Notes: generated by a model not told the origin, from the letters alone. Counted from the stretch's first letter, positions 25,095 through 34,740 are shown. The stretch: DNA of 64,000 nt from Morinoia aosen (GCA_030386875.1 CM059574.1:4967934-5031933); one strand, 5' to 3'. A program made the numbers and translations.

Positions 25095-26081
25095 TGTCGA
25101 TACCGTCGTGCGGTCGACGTGAGGGTTCGTGGAAAAGGGGTTGTCTTCTGTACAGCTACCTTTTCCGGGGCGCTAGCTTTTCTTCGCAGCTGCCCTTCCT
25201 GAGGTTCGTGTGGGTACCGCCCACGCCGTAATCAGTCCGCTAGGGCAACAGAAGTAAATTCTGTTAGTGCCGAACTACGGCGGTACCGTTGTGTGTGGGG
25301 GGGTGAGTGAGGTTAGTGTAGGTACCACCTGCGCCGTATTCAGTCCGCTAGGGCAACAGAAGTAAATTCTGTTATGTGCCGAACTACGGTGGTACCGCTA
25401 GGGAGAGGTGTGTGTGTGGGTACCACCTACGCCGTAATAAGTCCGCTAGGGCAACAGAAGCAAATTCTGTTAGTGCCGAACTACGGTGGTACCGTTAGGA
25501 AGACGAGCAACTGTCTGCGCCGTATGAGACCGCTAGGGCAACAGAAGTGAATTCTGTTAGTGCCGAACTGCGACAGCGTCTTCCTATCGACAAACTATGC
25601 GAAATAGTTCGTCCTTCCGAGGTGGCTCCTTAAACCCCTTATTAGGCGAGGTGTCGTATAAGACTAAAGCCTGTGTCAACAAGGAGAAAGGAAACTCTTT
25701 TGACCCCAGGGTATGACTTCTTTAATGATGAATCTCTTTGAAGTCCCTATCACATACACTGATATATTTTAACAAACACAGTGATTTATTTTCTATTGCA
25801 AAAATAGTGCGTACAGACGTGAGCTACTGCATAACAGGGTACAACACTCAAAATTGCATTTAAAATATTAGTCACATTTAGCTAGATAACACAAGAAACA
25901 TTGGAATATCGACATGTAATACAAATGATATTTAAGGGCTAACTAAAGTAAATGCACAAACGCAACATCAGCGCGGGGAAATAGATAAGTCGGCGTTCAG
26001 AGAGCTGGACACATGAAGAAAATACTTAAGATTAGGGGTAACTAACACAAAAAGGCTCGACAAACCCTGTGCGGCCTGACA
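25095..26081 (-). repeat. 3' LTR
   Basis: Begins TGTCGATACC and ends GGCCTGACA on the plus strand (TGTCAGGCC to TATCGACA in the element's sense). Contains a sense AATAAA (TTTATT at 25785-25790) and the four hairpin modules at 25213-25585. It is followed directly inward by the C-rich CACCCTCCCCCGGGCG in sense, where a polypurine tract would be expected. Confidence 0.96.
25213..25585. repeat. four tandem hairpin modules in 3' LTR
   Basis: Modules at 25213-25287, 25321-25396, 25419-25493 and 25497-25585 share a core, CCGCTAGGGCAACAGAAG, a few bases, then TTCTGTTA and GCCGAACT. The AACAGAA / TTCTGTT arms form an inner stem. The outer stems differ but stay paired: GGTACCGCC with GGCGGTACC in module 1, GGTACCACC with GGTGGTACC in modules 2 and 3, and AGGAAGACG with CGTCTTCCT plus CTGTC with GACAG in module 4. 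Confidence 0.9.
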
Positions 26082-26103
26082 CGCCCGGGGGAGGGTGTCT
26101 CTG

Positions 26104-29100
26104 CTACAATAGCCGAGACAGGAAATCTGCAAGGTGGTTGTCGACTCCCGGAAGGTGTTCGGCTCGGAACCTAAAAAGGCTGAAATACAAAGCCCAGCGT
26201 TTCAATCGGGGGTTCAACTTGTCTGCCTGTTGCAAATAAAGGAGCGGTCGATGGTCGGTTTGTAACACAAATTCTCGTCCATACAGGTAGACCTCAAACT
26301 TCTGTAGAGCCCAGTAGATGCTTAACGCTTCTTTTTCAATGGTAGAATAGTTTATTTCTGCTCCTCTCAGTCGACGTGAAGCATATGCTACCGGCGCGTA
26401 GTGACGGAAGTCTCGTTTGCTTGGCTGGAGAAGAGCTGCTCCAAGTCCAGTTTGGGAGGCATCTGTCCTCAGAATGAAAGGACATCTGGGGTCTGGTAAC
26501 TGTAAGACCGGTCTCTTGACTAACGCTATCTTCAAACTTTCGAACAGATCTTCTGTTGTATCGGTCCAAGGTATTTGTTCTGGGGAGTTCTTCTTTAGGA
26601 AATCATGGAGTTTAGATGTCAGTTGAGAGTAGTTAGGAATGTACTGTTGGTAGTACCCAACTGTACCGAGAAAACTTCGGAGCTCCCGTTTGGTTTTTGG
26701 GAGTGGAGCCGATTTCAAGGCTTCGACTCGGTTCTCCAGAGGCTGGATCTGATTACTGCTTAGTTGATGACCCAAATACTGGAGGCTGTCAAATCCGAAT
26801 TCGCATTTGGACGGCTTCGCCTTAAGGCCATGTCGAGAGAGAGCTTCGAACAGTTTAGCTAATGCTGTGCAATGATCTTCCCAGGTTGTCGAGGCGATTA
26901 AGATGTCGTCCATGTAGACCTCGGTGTCTTGCAGTCTTGCAGTGACTTGACGTATAAGGCGGGAAAAAGTGGCTGGAGCATTTGCTAGGCCGAAAGGCAG
27001 TACGTTGAATTCATAGAGGCCAGACCTAGTTTTGAAGGCGGTGTATTGGCGGGACTCAGGGTGTAGAGGTACTTGCCAATATCCACTGGTCAGATCCATT
27101 TTGCTGAATATTGTTTTGCCTGCTAAATTGGTGAAAATAGCAGTGGTGTCTGCTATCGGCTCGGCATCGAATACTGTCTGGCTGTTGAGGTGCCTGCAGT
27201 CGAGACAAAATCGGTGGGTTCCGTCTTTCTTCCGGACAGCAAGGAGCGGTGAATAATAAGGTGATGTGGATGGCATCACGATTCCCATCTTCATCCACTT
27301 CTCTAAACTTGACCGCAGTTCAGGCTCCAGCGCTAAGGGAAGTGGATACGAATGTTGAAGTCGAAAACTGGAAGGGTCCTTCAATTTTATTTCATGAACT
27401 GCCGTGCTGGTTCTTCCGGGAGTATCTGTGAAAAGATCGCGATATTCTTCAAGTAGTTCCTGGAGTTCTGAGCGTTGTGTTGTAGTCAACGTAGAGGAGA
27501 TGAGACAGTCTTCAATGGTTTCTCCGACGGGTGACGGTATCTCTGGTTCTTTCCGGTCGAGTTCTTCTTCTTCGCAGGTAGGTTCTAGGGCGAGGCCAAC
27601 CGCTGCAAATGCTTCCTCTACTCTCTCGTCGTCCTCGCGATCTTTCTCGCTTGGTGAGGCGGAACCTTGCTGCTCCCGGTCGTGGTACTGGCGAAGGAGG
27701 TTGATGTGATAGACTTTGTTGTTTCCATCCACGTCCAATGTATAGGTATAGGTTCCCAGGCGTGATTTCACTGTATAGGGACCTTTCCAAGTCATAAGTA
27801 GCTTCTTTCGAGAATCGGGCAGAAATACGAGGACTTTATCTCCTTGCTTTAGAGTTCGCATCTTGGTACGTCTGTTGAAGAACTTGGCGCTTTTCTCTTG
27901 GCTCCTGTTTAGATTCTCGCGAGCGATTTTACATGTTTCTTTCAATCGGTGCTTCATTTCCATCAAATACTGAGCAGTGCTCGTGTCGTCTTGCAAGCTC
28001 TCATCGGTCCAGCATTCCTTGAGCACGGTTAAAGGTCCACGGACGCGATGGCCGTAGATGAGTTCGAAAGGAGAATACCCGGTTGAGGCCTGAGGAGCGT
28101 CTCGATAAGCAAAAAGGAGTGAAGGCAGATACAGGTCCCAATCTCGCGGCTGTTCTACGGCTAACTTCCGCAACATGACTTTGAGCGTACCATTGAAGCG
28201 TTCGACTATGCCGTTCGATTGGGCATGGTATAATGGCGTCAATCGGTGCTGGATACCGACGAGTTTCAGGAAAGCTTCGAAGGTTGCAGCTGTGAACTGA
28301 GTGCCGTTGTCGCTTGTTAGCGTGTGAGGGAAACCAACTCTGCTGCAGATTTCGAGTAGCTCCTGGGCGACTGTTTCTGCATCTATATGTCTGAGCGGGG
28401 CTGCGTCTGCGTACCGAGTTGCTTGGTCCACCACGGTGAGAATGTATCGGTGGCCACGTGCCGAAGCTGGTTGTAATGGGCCTACCAAATCAACACTGAG
28501 CGCGGAGAATGGAGTGGTGATCGGTGGGGTTGAGATAGGTGCCTTTCTTGGTCGAGATGGAGCGTGCGTCTGGCAGGTATGGCAGGAGTGACAGTATTGG
28601 ACCACATCTTTTGCTAGGGACGGCCAATAAAAATCGCGTTCTAGTCGAGCCTGAGTCTTCTTTTGGGAATAATGGCCAGCAAGTGGATTGTCATGAGCCA
28701 TTTCCAAGATTTGTGGGCGCACGCTTGCAGGTGCTACAAGTTGATGAGTTTCCTGACCGTCTCGTAACGTTTTCCGATGGAGAATGCCGTCATGGAGTTC
28801 AAAGGTAATGACTCTGCCATCCTTGTGTGTTTCTTCTTTGCCAGTATCAACTTTCTTAAATAAAAGCTGCAATGTTTTGCACTCCCGCTGTAATTTCTTG
28901 AAGTCTTCTTTGTTGTGTTGCAATATATCGACAGTGCTTGGTGCGGCAGTGGGATCTTCGATCGCTTTTGCTGCTGCCCTTGTGACAACGTGAGAGACTT
29001 CTGCAGCAACTGGTTGCTCTTCATAGTCGGTCATCTGTTCTTCGAAGGAGGTGGTTCCGGGAACTCGGCCGAGAATGACATCGTGGGAGAGCTCTTCCAT

Positions 29101-30588
29101 GGCTACGGCTGTCACCTCTCCGTGGTAATAGGGGCACACGAGAGAGACCCGGGCCAGAGGCGCTTCGAAAGAGTGATTGTTGGCCAGCCGTACGGTTATT
29201 TCCTTCTTCAAAATGGCGTCAGCTGGGACGAGAGCCTTCTTGACGAAGACCGCCGTTGCTCCTCCATCGAGTAGTACTTGAACGGGTTGTTGGTTCACGG
29301 TGCCAGAGCATGTTTTCAGCTGTCCCAATTCGATCAGCTTGTTCGAGGCGATGTGATTGCATGCGACTGGGGGAATATCGTCGTATTCATCTGCTTCTTC
29401 ATGCGTTGCTAGATTGTTTACTCGAGCGGTAGTACTGGAGATAAGTGGGCTTGCATGGGCTGCTCCATTACTGGGACCATCACCTTGCCTCCTCTGTAAT
29501 TGGCGGCACTCGTCACTGGAATGCGATTGGTTGGGACCATGAAAAGTACAGTAAAATCCATTGTAAGGTCCTCGTTGTTCGCGCTGCGGAGTGTTGACCG
29601 ATCCTGAGCGGGTGGGACCACCACGTGTGTTAGAAGTTCTTGGCGGCGTTCCTCGAGAGTTGTTGCTGGAGTTGGGTGTTCTTGCTGGAGTGCTCGGGGC
29701 TCGGACAGGGAATGTCGCGCGTCGCTCTGGTGCTCCTGATGCTTTGAGTGCTGGAGGGCCCGCATCCGTCGATGATGTCAGTGTGCGACCCTTACAAAGC
29801 TGATGGAGCGATGTATGAGGTCTTGCTTGTAAGAAGCTATCACCTTGCTCTCCTAGGCTTGCGACTGTGTTACCACCCCTGTCACGCAACTGAGTAGCGA
29901 GGAAGGGCGGCAAGCTTGAATAAGCTCGGTCAACAATTAGAAAGTCACGAAGAGTCTTGTAGTTGGCTTCGATGTTGCATCCTTTTAACCAAGCGTCAAA
30001 GGATTGTTCGAGTCGCCGTAGGTAACGTGACATATTGTCGCCTTCTTCTGGCTTCAATTCGTAGTAGTTGGCACGTAGTTTTGCCGGAGTAACTTTATGA
30101 GCATCTAGTAGGAGCAATTTAATTTCCGGAAGCTTGAAGCGATCTGCTGCGGGCAGGGTATCGATGAGTCGACGTTCCTTCGGTGTGATCAAATTATGGA
30201 GCATGACAACAGCATCGACTTCAGTAAATCCCATCGCTGTGGTGTGAGTGCAGAAGCGTTGCAAGAATTCGTCCATCCTTTCTTTCGTGGGATCGAATGA
30301 GGCCGGTGGAGGTATCTTCACTCTAGCATTTTGGGGAGCGATTCGAGCATCGAGTTGTCGGAGTCTGAGCTCGTGGTCTCGTTGTGCTGCTTCTCGTTCC
30401 GCTGCTCGTTCTGCGGCTTCTCGTTCCGCTGCTCGTTCTGCGGCTTCTCGTTCCGCTGCTCGTTCTGCGGCTTCTTCCAAATGCCTCAGGCGGCTGGTAA
30501 ATTCTTCCCGGTACTCCGCATCGGTGGGAGTGAGGCCGAGGGCTTCGACGTATTCTCGAGCTTGAGCGACGAGATTCATCTTGTTCAA
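26104..30588 (-). CDS. gag-pol: Gag-Pol polyprotein: gag, protease, integrase, reverse transcriptase, RNase H
   Basis: One 1494-residue frame, ATG 97 nt inside the 5' LTR. Residues 38-70 are a charged coiled coil built from ERAAEREAA repeats. About 92-255 is gag capsid-like. C347-x2-H-x5-H-x4-C361 replaces the usual CCHC knuckle. The protease core is LLDGGATAVFV (catalytic Asp 441), with VILG at 504-507. Integrase has an HHCC finger (H632, H639, C669, C672), a DDE triad D700, D760, E796 (a D-35-E spacing) and a GPY/F module (WKGPYTVKSRLG, 934-945). RT follows: MDLTSGYWQ with D1165, and YMDD at 1225-1228. RNase H has D1376, E1418/E1420, D1445 and D1488. The polyprotein makes the particle, processes itself, copies RNA into DNA and integrates it. 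The integrase-before-RT order and the single frame without a gag-pol shift are its oddities. All catalytic residues I checked are present. Confidence 0.97.
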   Translation of the reverse strand: MNKMNLVAQAREYVEALGLTPTDAEYREEFTSRLRHLEEAAERAAEREAAERAAEREAAERAAEREAAQRDHELRLRQLDARIAPQNARVKIPPPASFDPTKERMDEFLQRFCTHTTAMGFTEVDAVVMLHNLITPKERRLIDTLPAADRFKLPEIKLLLLDAHKVTPAKLRANYYELKPEEGDNMSRYLRRLEQSFDAWLKGCNIEANYKTLRDFLIVDRAYSSLPPFLATQLRDRGGNTVASLGEQGDSFLQARPHTSLHQLCKGRTLTSSTDAGPPALKASGAPERRATFPVRAPSTPARTPNSSNNSRGTPPRTSNTRGGPTRSGSVNTPQREQRGPYNGFYCTFHGPNQSHSSDECRQLQRRQGDGPSNGAAHASPLISSTTARVNNLATHEEADEYDDIPPVACNHIASNKLIELGQLKTCSGTVNQQPVQVLLDGGATAVFVKKALVPADAILKKEITVRLANNHSFEAPLARVSLVCPYYHGEVTAVAMEELSHDVILGRVPGTTSFEEQMTDYEEQPVAAEVSHVVTRAAAKAIEDPTAAPSTVDILQHNKEDFKKLQRECKTLQLLFKKVDTGKEETHKDGRVITFELHDGILHRKTLRDGQETHQLVAPASVRPQILEMAHDNPLAGHYSQKKTQARLERDFYWPSLAKDVVQYCHSCHTCQTHAPSRPRKAPISTPPITTPFSALSVDLVGPLQPASARGHRYILTVVDQATRYADAAPLRHIDAETVAQELLEICSRVGFPHTLTSDNGTQFTAATFEAFLKLVGIQHRLTPLYHAQSNGIVERFNGTLKVMLRKLAVEQPRDWDLYLPSLLFAYRDAPQASTGYSPFELIYGHRVRGPLTVLKECWTDESLQDDTSTAQYLMEMKHRLKETCKIARENLNRSQEKSAKFFNRRTKMRTLKQGDKVLVFLPDSRKKLLMTWKGPYTVKSRLGTYTYTLDVDGNNKVYHINLLRQYHDREQQGSASPSEKDREDDERVEEAFAAVGLALEPTCEEEELDRKEPEIPSPVGETIEDCLISSTLTTTQRSELQELLEEYRDLFTDTPGRTSTAVHEIKLKDPSSFRLQHSYPLPLALEPELRSSLEKWMKMGIVMPSTSPYYSPLLAVRKKDGTHRFCLDCRHLNSQTVFDAEPIADTTAIFTNLAGKTIFSKMDLTSGYWQVPLHPESRQYTAFKTRSGLYEFNVLPFGLANAPATFSRLIRQVTARLQDTEVYMDDILIASTTWEDHCTALAKLFEALSRHGLKAKPSKCEFGFDSLQYLGHQLSSNQIQPLENRVEALKSAPLPKTKRELRSFLGTVGYYQQYIPNYSQLTSKLHDFLKKNSPEQIPWTDTTEDLFESLKIALVKRPVLQLPDPRCPFILRTDASQTGLGAALLQPSKRDFRHYAPVAYASRRLRGAEINYSTIEKEALSIYWALQKFEVYLYGREFVLQTDHRPLLYLQQADKLNPRLKRWALYFSLFRFRAEHLPGVDNHLADFLSRLL

Positions 30589-30662
30589 GTGATGCGGTGT
30601 CCGCGTAGTCGATTAGAACCCAGAAATCCCAGACAACGTTGGTAGTCGCGCAACGCTTCTGG

Positions 30663-30680
30663 GTCCCTGTTCGGGCGCCA
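30663..30680 (-). promoter_or_regulatory. primer-binding site for tRNA-Lys
   Basis: In sense, TGGCGCCCGAACAGGGAC, an uninterrupted 18-nt match to the 3' end of tRNA-Lys (the tRNA-Lys3 type primer site), 5 nt (TATTC) downstream of the 5' LTR. It primes minus-strand DNA synthesis and fixes the element's orientation independently of the coding frame. Confidence 0.93.
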
Positions 30681-30685
30681 GAATA

Positions 30686-31672
30686 TGTCGATACCGTCGT
30701 GCGGTCGACGTGAGGGTTCGTGGAAAAGGGGTTGTCTTCTGTACAGCTACCTTTTCCGGGGCGCTAGCTTTTCTTCGCAGCTGCCCTTCCTGAGGTTCGT
30801 GTGGGTACCGCCCACGCCGTAATCAGTCCGCTAGGGCAACAGAAGTAAATTCTGTTAGTGCCGAACTACGGCGGTACCGTTGTGTGTGGGGGGGTGAGTG
30901 AGGTTAGTGTAGGTACCACCTGCGCCGTATTCAGTCCGCTAGGGCAACAGAAGTAAATTCTGTTATGTGCCGAACTACGGTGGTACCGCTAGGGAGAGGT
31001 GTGTGTGTGGGTACCACCTACGCCGTAATAAGTCCGCTAGGGCAACAGAAGCAAATTCTGTTAGTGCCGAACTACGGTGGTACCGTTAGGAAGACGAGCA
31101 ACTGTCTGCGCCGTATGAGACCGCTAGGGCAACAGAAGTGAATTCTGTTAGTGCCGAACTGCGACAGCGTCTTCCTATCGACAAACTATGCGAAATAGTT
31201 CGTCCTTCCGAGGTGGCTCCTTAAACCCCTTATTAGGCGAGGTGTCGTATAAGACTAAAGCCTGTGTCAACAAGGAGAAAGGAAACTCTTTTGACCCCAG
31301 GGTATGACTTCTTTAATGATGAATCTCTTTGAAGTCCCTATCACATACACTGATATATTTTAACAAACACAGTGATTTATTTTCTATTGCAAAAATAGTG
31401 CGTACAGACGTGAGCTACTGCATAACAGGGTACAACACTCAAAATTGCATTTAAAATATTAGTCACATTTAGCTAGATAACACAAGAAACATTGGAATAT
31501 CGACATGTAATACAAATGATATTTAAGGGCTAACTAAAGTAAATGCACAAACGCAACATCAGCGCGGGGAAATAGATAAGTCGGCGTTCAGAGAGCTGGA
31601 CACATGAAGAAAATACTTAAGATTAGGGGTAACTAACACAAAAAGGCTCGACAAACCCTGTGCGGCCTGACA
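30686..31672 (-). repeat. 5' LTR
   Basis: Same 987 bp as 25095-26081 (offset 5591), with no difference noticed by eye. Drives transcription on the minus strand. The sense AATAAA lies about 295 nt from the LTR start (31376-31381), so R ends soon after, and the hairpin array at 30804-31176 should fall in U5, inside the genomic RNA leader. No clear TATA box; TTAAATATC near 31525 is a weak candidate. Confidence 0.96.
30804..31176. repeat. four tandem hairpin modules in 5' LTR (U5)
   Basis: Same modules as in the 3' LTR, at 30804-30878, 30912-30987, 31010-31084 and 31088-31176. In sense RNA they precede the primer site by about 125 to 500 nt, a position where retroelements keep packaging, dimerisation or translation-control structures. 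Confidence 0.9.
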
Positions 31673-31677
31673 GTGAT
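31673..31677. repeat. target-site duplication (right), GTGAT
   Basis: Pairs with 25090-25094. Confidence 0.9.
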
Positions 31678-32894
31678 GAATTTTTATAAAAATCCAATCA
31701 ATTAACGAGCAAAAAATCTAAGCCGAAAGCGAGTAAGTGAGTGTGAGGCGAGCCGACATGTCTACCGAACTGAAGTTAGAGCCCAGTTACAGTGGCTGGT
31801 CTCGCAGAGCTGAACATTTCTAAGGACCCCTAGCCCTCTGAGCTTGTTCTAATGGGTCGACTTAGTCTAGTGCACGTAGGAGCTGATCGAGTGATTGACA
31901 TGGTGGGAAATCAATCAATAGGTAGCAACACTAAAATAATCTTGAGTGCAGAGATTGTTCAAGGTCATTTACGTGTGCAGTTATCTTGATAGGAGCATTC
32001 TTTTTAGAAGAGATTTTGTTGACGAGTAGTTATACTCGTAATGGCCAGGTTCTTTGAAATTTGATGACATTAACTACAGTACCTTTTCTAAAGGCTGAAG
32101 CGAAAGAATTTTGGGATTGTGCCGGGTATTTTGCAAGTTCCTAGAAATATGACGTTCAGCTTTACCTTGGAAAATTATCATGAAAAGTTTTCGAATTATC
32201 TAAAAAGGCGTGGACTATTTTTACAATAATAACGACGCAAGTAATGTCCTATGTTGGAGTTTTGATGTTTCCAAAGTCACCCGATGGATAAAACGGGAAG
32301 ATAGTCACTCTTCAAAAACTCATTATTCATTCATTTGAAATAAATATTAACAAACCTTTACACCCAGATCCTGTCATTCATGCTTTACTTTTTCTGTTTT
32401 TCACAAAGAAATTGAATTTTTACGACACTTTTTTACATTAGGGAAATCCCGTCGGGATGTGTAGGAACCTCAATTAATGAATTTAAGGGTCTTAATGGGT
32501 CATGATTGTTAACTCACAGCAACTTTTCGGAAAAAAGATTTTTCTTTGTACCACCACATTTCGTTCCCAATCTAAAAAATTAGACAGACGAGACGAGCTT
32601 TTTCTCCATCCAGACATTTTACGCGCATCAATGTTCGGCTCATTCTGGTCACCAACGGTGTATGAAGTTTAGTCTCTTTTAACTAACTATAAAAAACGCT
32701 CTCTTATGCTGTGCTCTCGTTAATTGCGTACAAATGTTGTTGCGCACGTTGTGTGTCTGAGGAAATTGGGTCCTCAACGTGTGCATTACGTATTCTTCTA
32801 GCAGAGTATACAGGGTTCTTCAGCTAAATTCCCATAGTTTCCCTTTCTGTGTTTAAGTACTAATAAACCCAAAAAGTAACATTTATTTTAAAAT
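31678..32894. other. no gene recognised
   Basis: Flanking DNA of the LTR insertion, AT-rich, no motif. A 15-bp word ACGCATACCAGGCAA occurs twice at its end (about 32910 and 32931). Confidence 0.5.
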
Positions 32895-33765
32895 TTTGAC
32901 AGATCATTACGCATACCAGGCAAACAAAATTACGCATACCAGGCAAGACCGCCTTTAGCCATGATGACGGTTTTTACACACTTTCGAAAGGTGATTGCGA
33001 CGCAGTGTCTGCCGTTTTTGGTGTCCTTCTTAAGGCCAGTTCCCACTATCAATCTTTCAGCAGAATCTTGTGTTTTTCGGCAGTCCGCGAACACGAACAC
33101 AGGTGGAAAACTGCCAGATTTTAGTGTGTTGGTGTTTTCGAAGCTGTTGGAAAACTCGGACCACAAACTTTCGTAGAAACAGCGAACACTCACTTTATGT
33201 ATTGTGGATGGTGTTTTTGCTCGTAAATTGCTTGGTTTCTACATCTTTTTTACAATTTTATCTATTTACTTATGTTTGTCTCGCGAATACGGTAAATTCT
33301 AGGACTGCGTGGATATTGTATTTACCAAAACTAACTACGTTACGTACTAAACAACGTACTAAATAAACTAAACGTAGTTAACTACTGCTACTAATTAACT
33401 GCTAAAACGTATTCCAGGAGCAGTCTTCTTTGCTTGCACACTGCTCGCGGACAACTTCAAGCCGCCGAAAGCTATAGTCTGGATACGATTCAGAAAAGTT
33501 TGTGTTTTATTCGCGTTTTGGTGTATTTGTGATTGACGAAAATTTGGATCGTATAGATGAGCCTTAAGGACTTTGACGCAGTTGGAGGACTTTGCACAAG
33601 CTTTGGGCTCAATTTGCATCCAAAAATTAGAAAACCATCTGGTTCTGGTGGATGGGTCGGAAAGCTAAAAATCTTTCTCCTACAATCGCACGTCTGACTT
33701 CTTGAGCAAGTCAACGATTTTGCTTGCCGTGTGGGCGGATGCCGTGTCATGATGGTACATGAAAA
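32895..33765 (-). pseudogene. mariner-type transposase, decayed
   Basis: On the minus strand, HHDTASAHTASKIVDLLKKS (about 33693-33762) corresponds to the second catalytic Asp block of mariner transposases (HDNArpHtA pattern). HPPEPDGFLIFGCKL follows in a shifted frame (the HPPYSPDLAP..F.LFP.L block). FRKCVKTVIMAKGGLAWYA near 32930-32990 resembles the C-terminal F..W/C....C.....G.Y motif. The N-terminal half is missing and the dispersed repeat at 33762-34212 abuts it. Stops and shifts make it inactive; the family within mariner is uncertain. Confidence 0.6.
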
Positions 33766-34212
33766 AAAAATTATTTCCAGTAGAGATAGTGCAAAATTCC
33801 TATCACTGGTTTTTAAAATATCTTAAAGTTAATACACTTAGGTGATACACACACACGAGTATTGTAATACTCATGTCACTAGTCGAAAATAAATGATTGA
33901 GGGCAATGTTCTCCTAATCTTGCTTAATCTACATTTGATAATACATGTAATGATAATTATAAGGTGCTCCCTAGTTAATCTACATTTGATGATTCATGTA
34001 ATGATAATTATAAGAGACAACACAATTTCATAGACGATGCATTTTCATTGTGTGTTTAGAACACTTTTTACAATTTACACATACATGATATGAAACTTCG
34101 CAATTCTTGGCGCCAGGAAATGATATTAGAGTTGTTTGTTTCGGAAGATGTTAAAAAATGCCATTTTAAGAAAGCACTAAAAAAATTAATATACACATGT
34201 AAAAGCATGAAG
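33762..34212. repeat. about 450-bp dispersed repeat, copy 1
   Basis: Similar to 46050-46450 from the ATTTCCARTAGAGATRGT region through GGTTTTTAAAATATCTTAAA, a palindromic GAGTATTGYAATACTC and CGGAAGATGTT, ending near AAGCATG. This copy has an extra internal duplication of about 50 bp (CTAATCTACATTTGAT repeats near 33927 and 33975). Non-coding; probably a MITE or SINE-like element, but no ends were identified with certainty. Confidence 0.75.
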
Positions 34213-34740
34213 TTCTTATTTGAAGCCTTGGCCTTTATCCGATGAATTATTGAAGTTTGTAAAACGTTACAGTAGGATTCCGTGTTCGCATATTCGTAGT
34301 CGGCGTAGAAGTGGGCAAAAACGCCATCCTCACTTAAAACCACGTAGAACGGCATCATGCACTCTTGCTGGTTTCATCGCAGTCAACGTAAGTTGAATGT
34401 CAGTGCTGGAAGAGGCAATCCAGCGATCGTTACTTCTGTCACGAGACCTATCAACTGTAAAAAATTCTCATAGGGAAAGAACTTTATGATCGATCCGATT
34501 GTTTTCAAACAGTTTAAAACATTCCTACTCTTTTTTTAAGCAAACTTCTATCATCTTGTTAGTTAGGAGATGCTTCTTTCCTGTTGCATTTGAGTTTAAA
34601 CCAAGGTTAGATTGTTGTGATGCTGATGAGCCTCTCTTTAGCCAAGATCTCAAATTACACGATGGGATTGGCCTTGAGGCTTCTTCAGATGCCAGCTAGT
34701 GAGCGAGGTTAGCAAATTTTATATTTCCTTGGCGTATCTG
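34213..34740 (-). pseudogene. Tc1/mariner-superfamily transposase with NDRWxA motif, decayed copy 1
   Basis: Minus strand shows NDRWIASSSTDI (about 34400-34432), then after a frame change MPFYVVLSEDGVFAHFY and ANTESYCNVLQT. This matches the DEK.F.V....N..NDRW.A family common in arthropods, where a further block (PasVMvlgvVSsdG...) and Y..vL follow. A related copy lies at 43400-44230. The catalytic C-terminal part is absent here. Confidence 0.65.

Larger units (their letters stand above)
25095..31672 (-). mobile_element. young Ty3/gypsy-type LTR retrotransposon with Gmr1-like domain order
   Basis: A complete 6578-bp insertion on the minus strand: two 987-bp LTRs of equal length and identical by eye, GTGAT target duplications, a tRNA-Lys primer site, and one uninterrupted gag-pol frame filling nearly all the interior. 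Identical LTRs and an open frame mean a recent insertion that may still be competent. Integrase lies upstream of reverse transcriptase, the reverse of ordinary Ty3/gypsy elements and as in Gmr1-like elements. There is no env frame, no chromodomain and no dUTPase. The leader is 97 nt, and only 22 nt separate the stop codon from the 3' LTR. Confidence 0.97.

Noticed and set aside
25213-25585. Hairpin modules as HDV-like or twister ribozymes
   Set aside because: GGGCAAC and CCGAAC words recall parts of HDV-like folds, but the segments between the stems are too short for the double-pseudoknot layout, and I cannot place a cleavage site. Left unassigned.
26336-30645. Frames on the plus strand and in other minus frames inside gag-pol (for example 30248-30565 with Ser/Ala/Arg repeats)
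   Set aside because: Shadows of the 1494-codon polyprotein; the Ser-Ala-Arg repeat is the antisense of the coiled-coil coding repeat.
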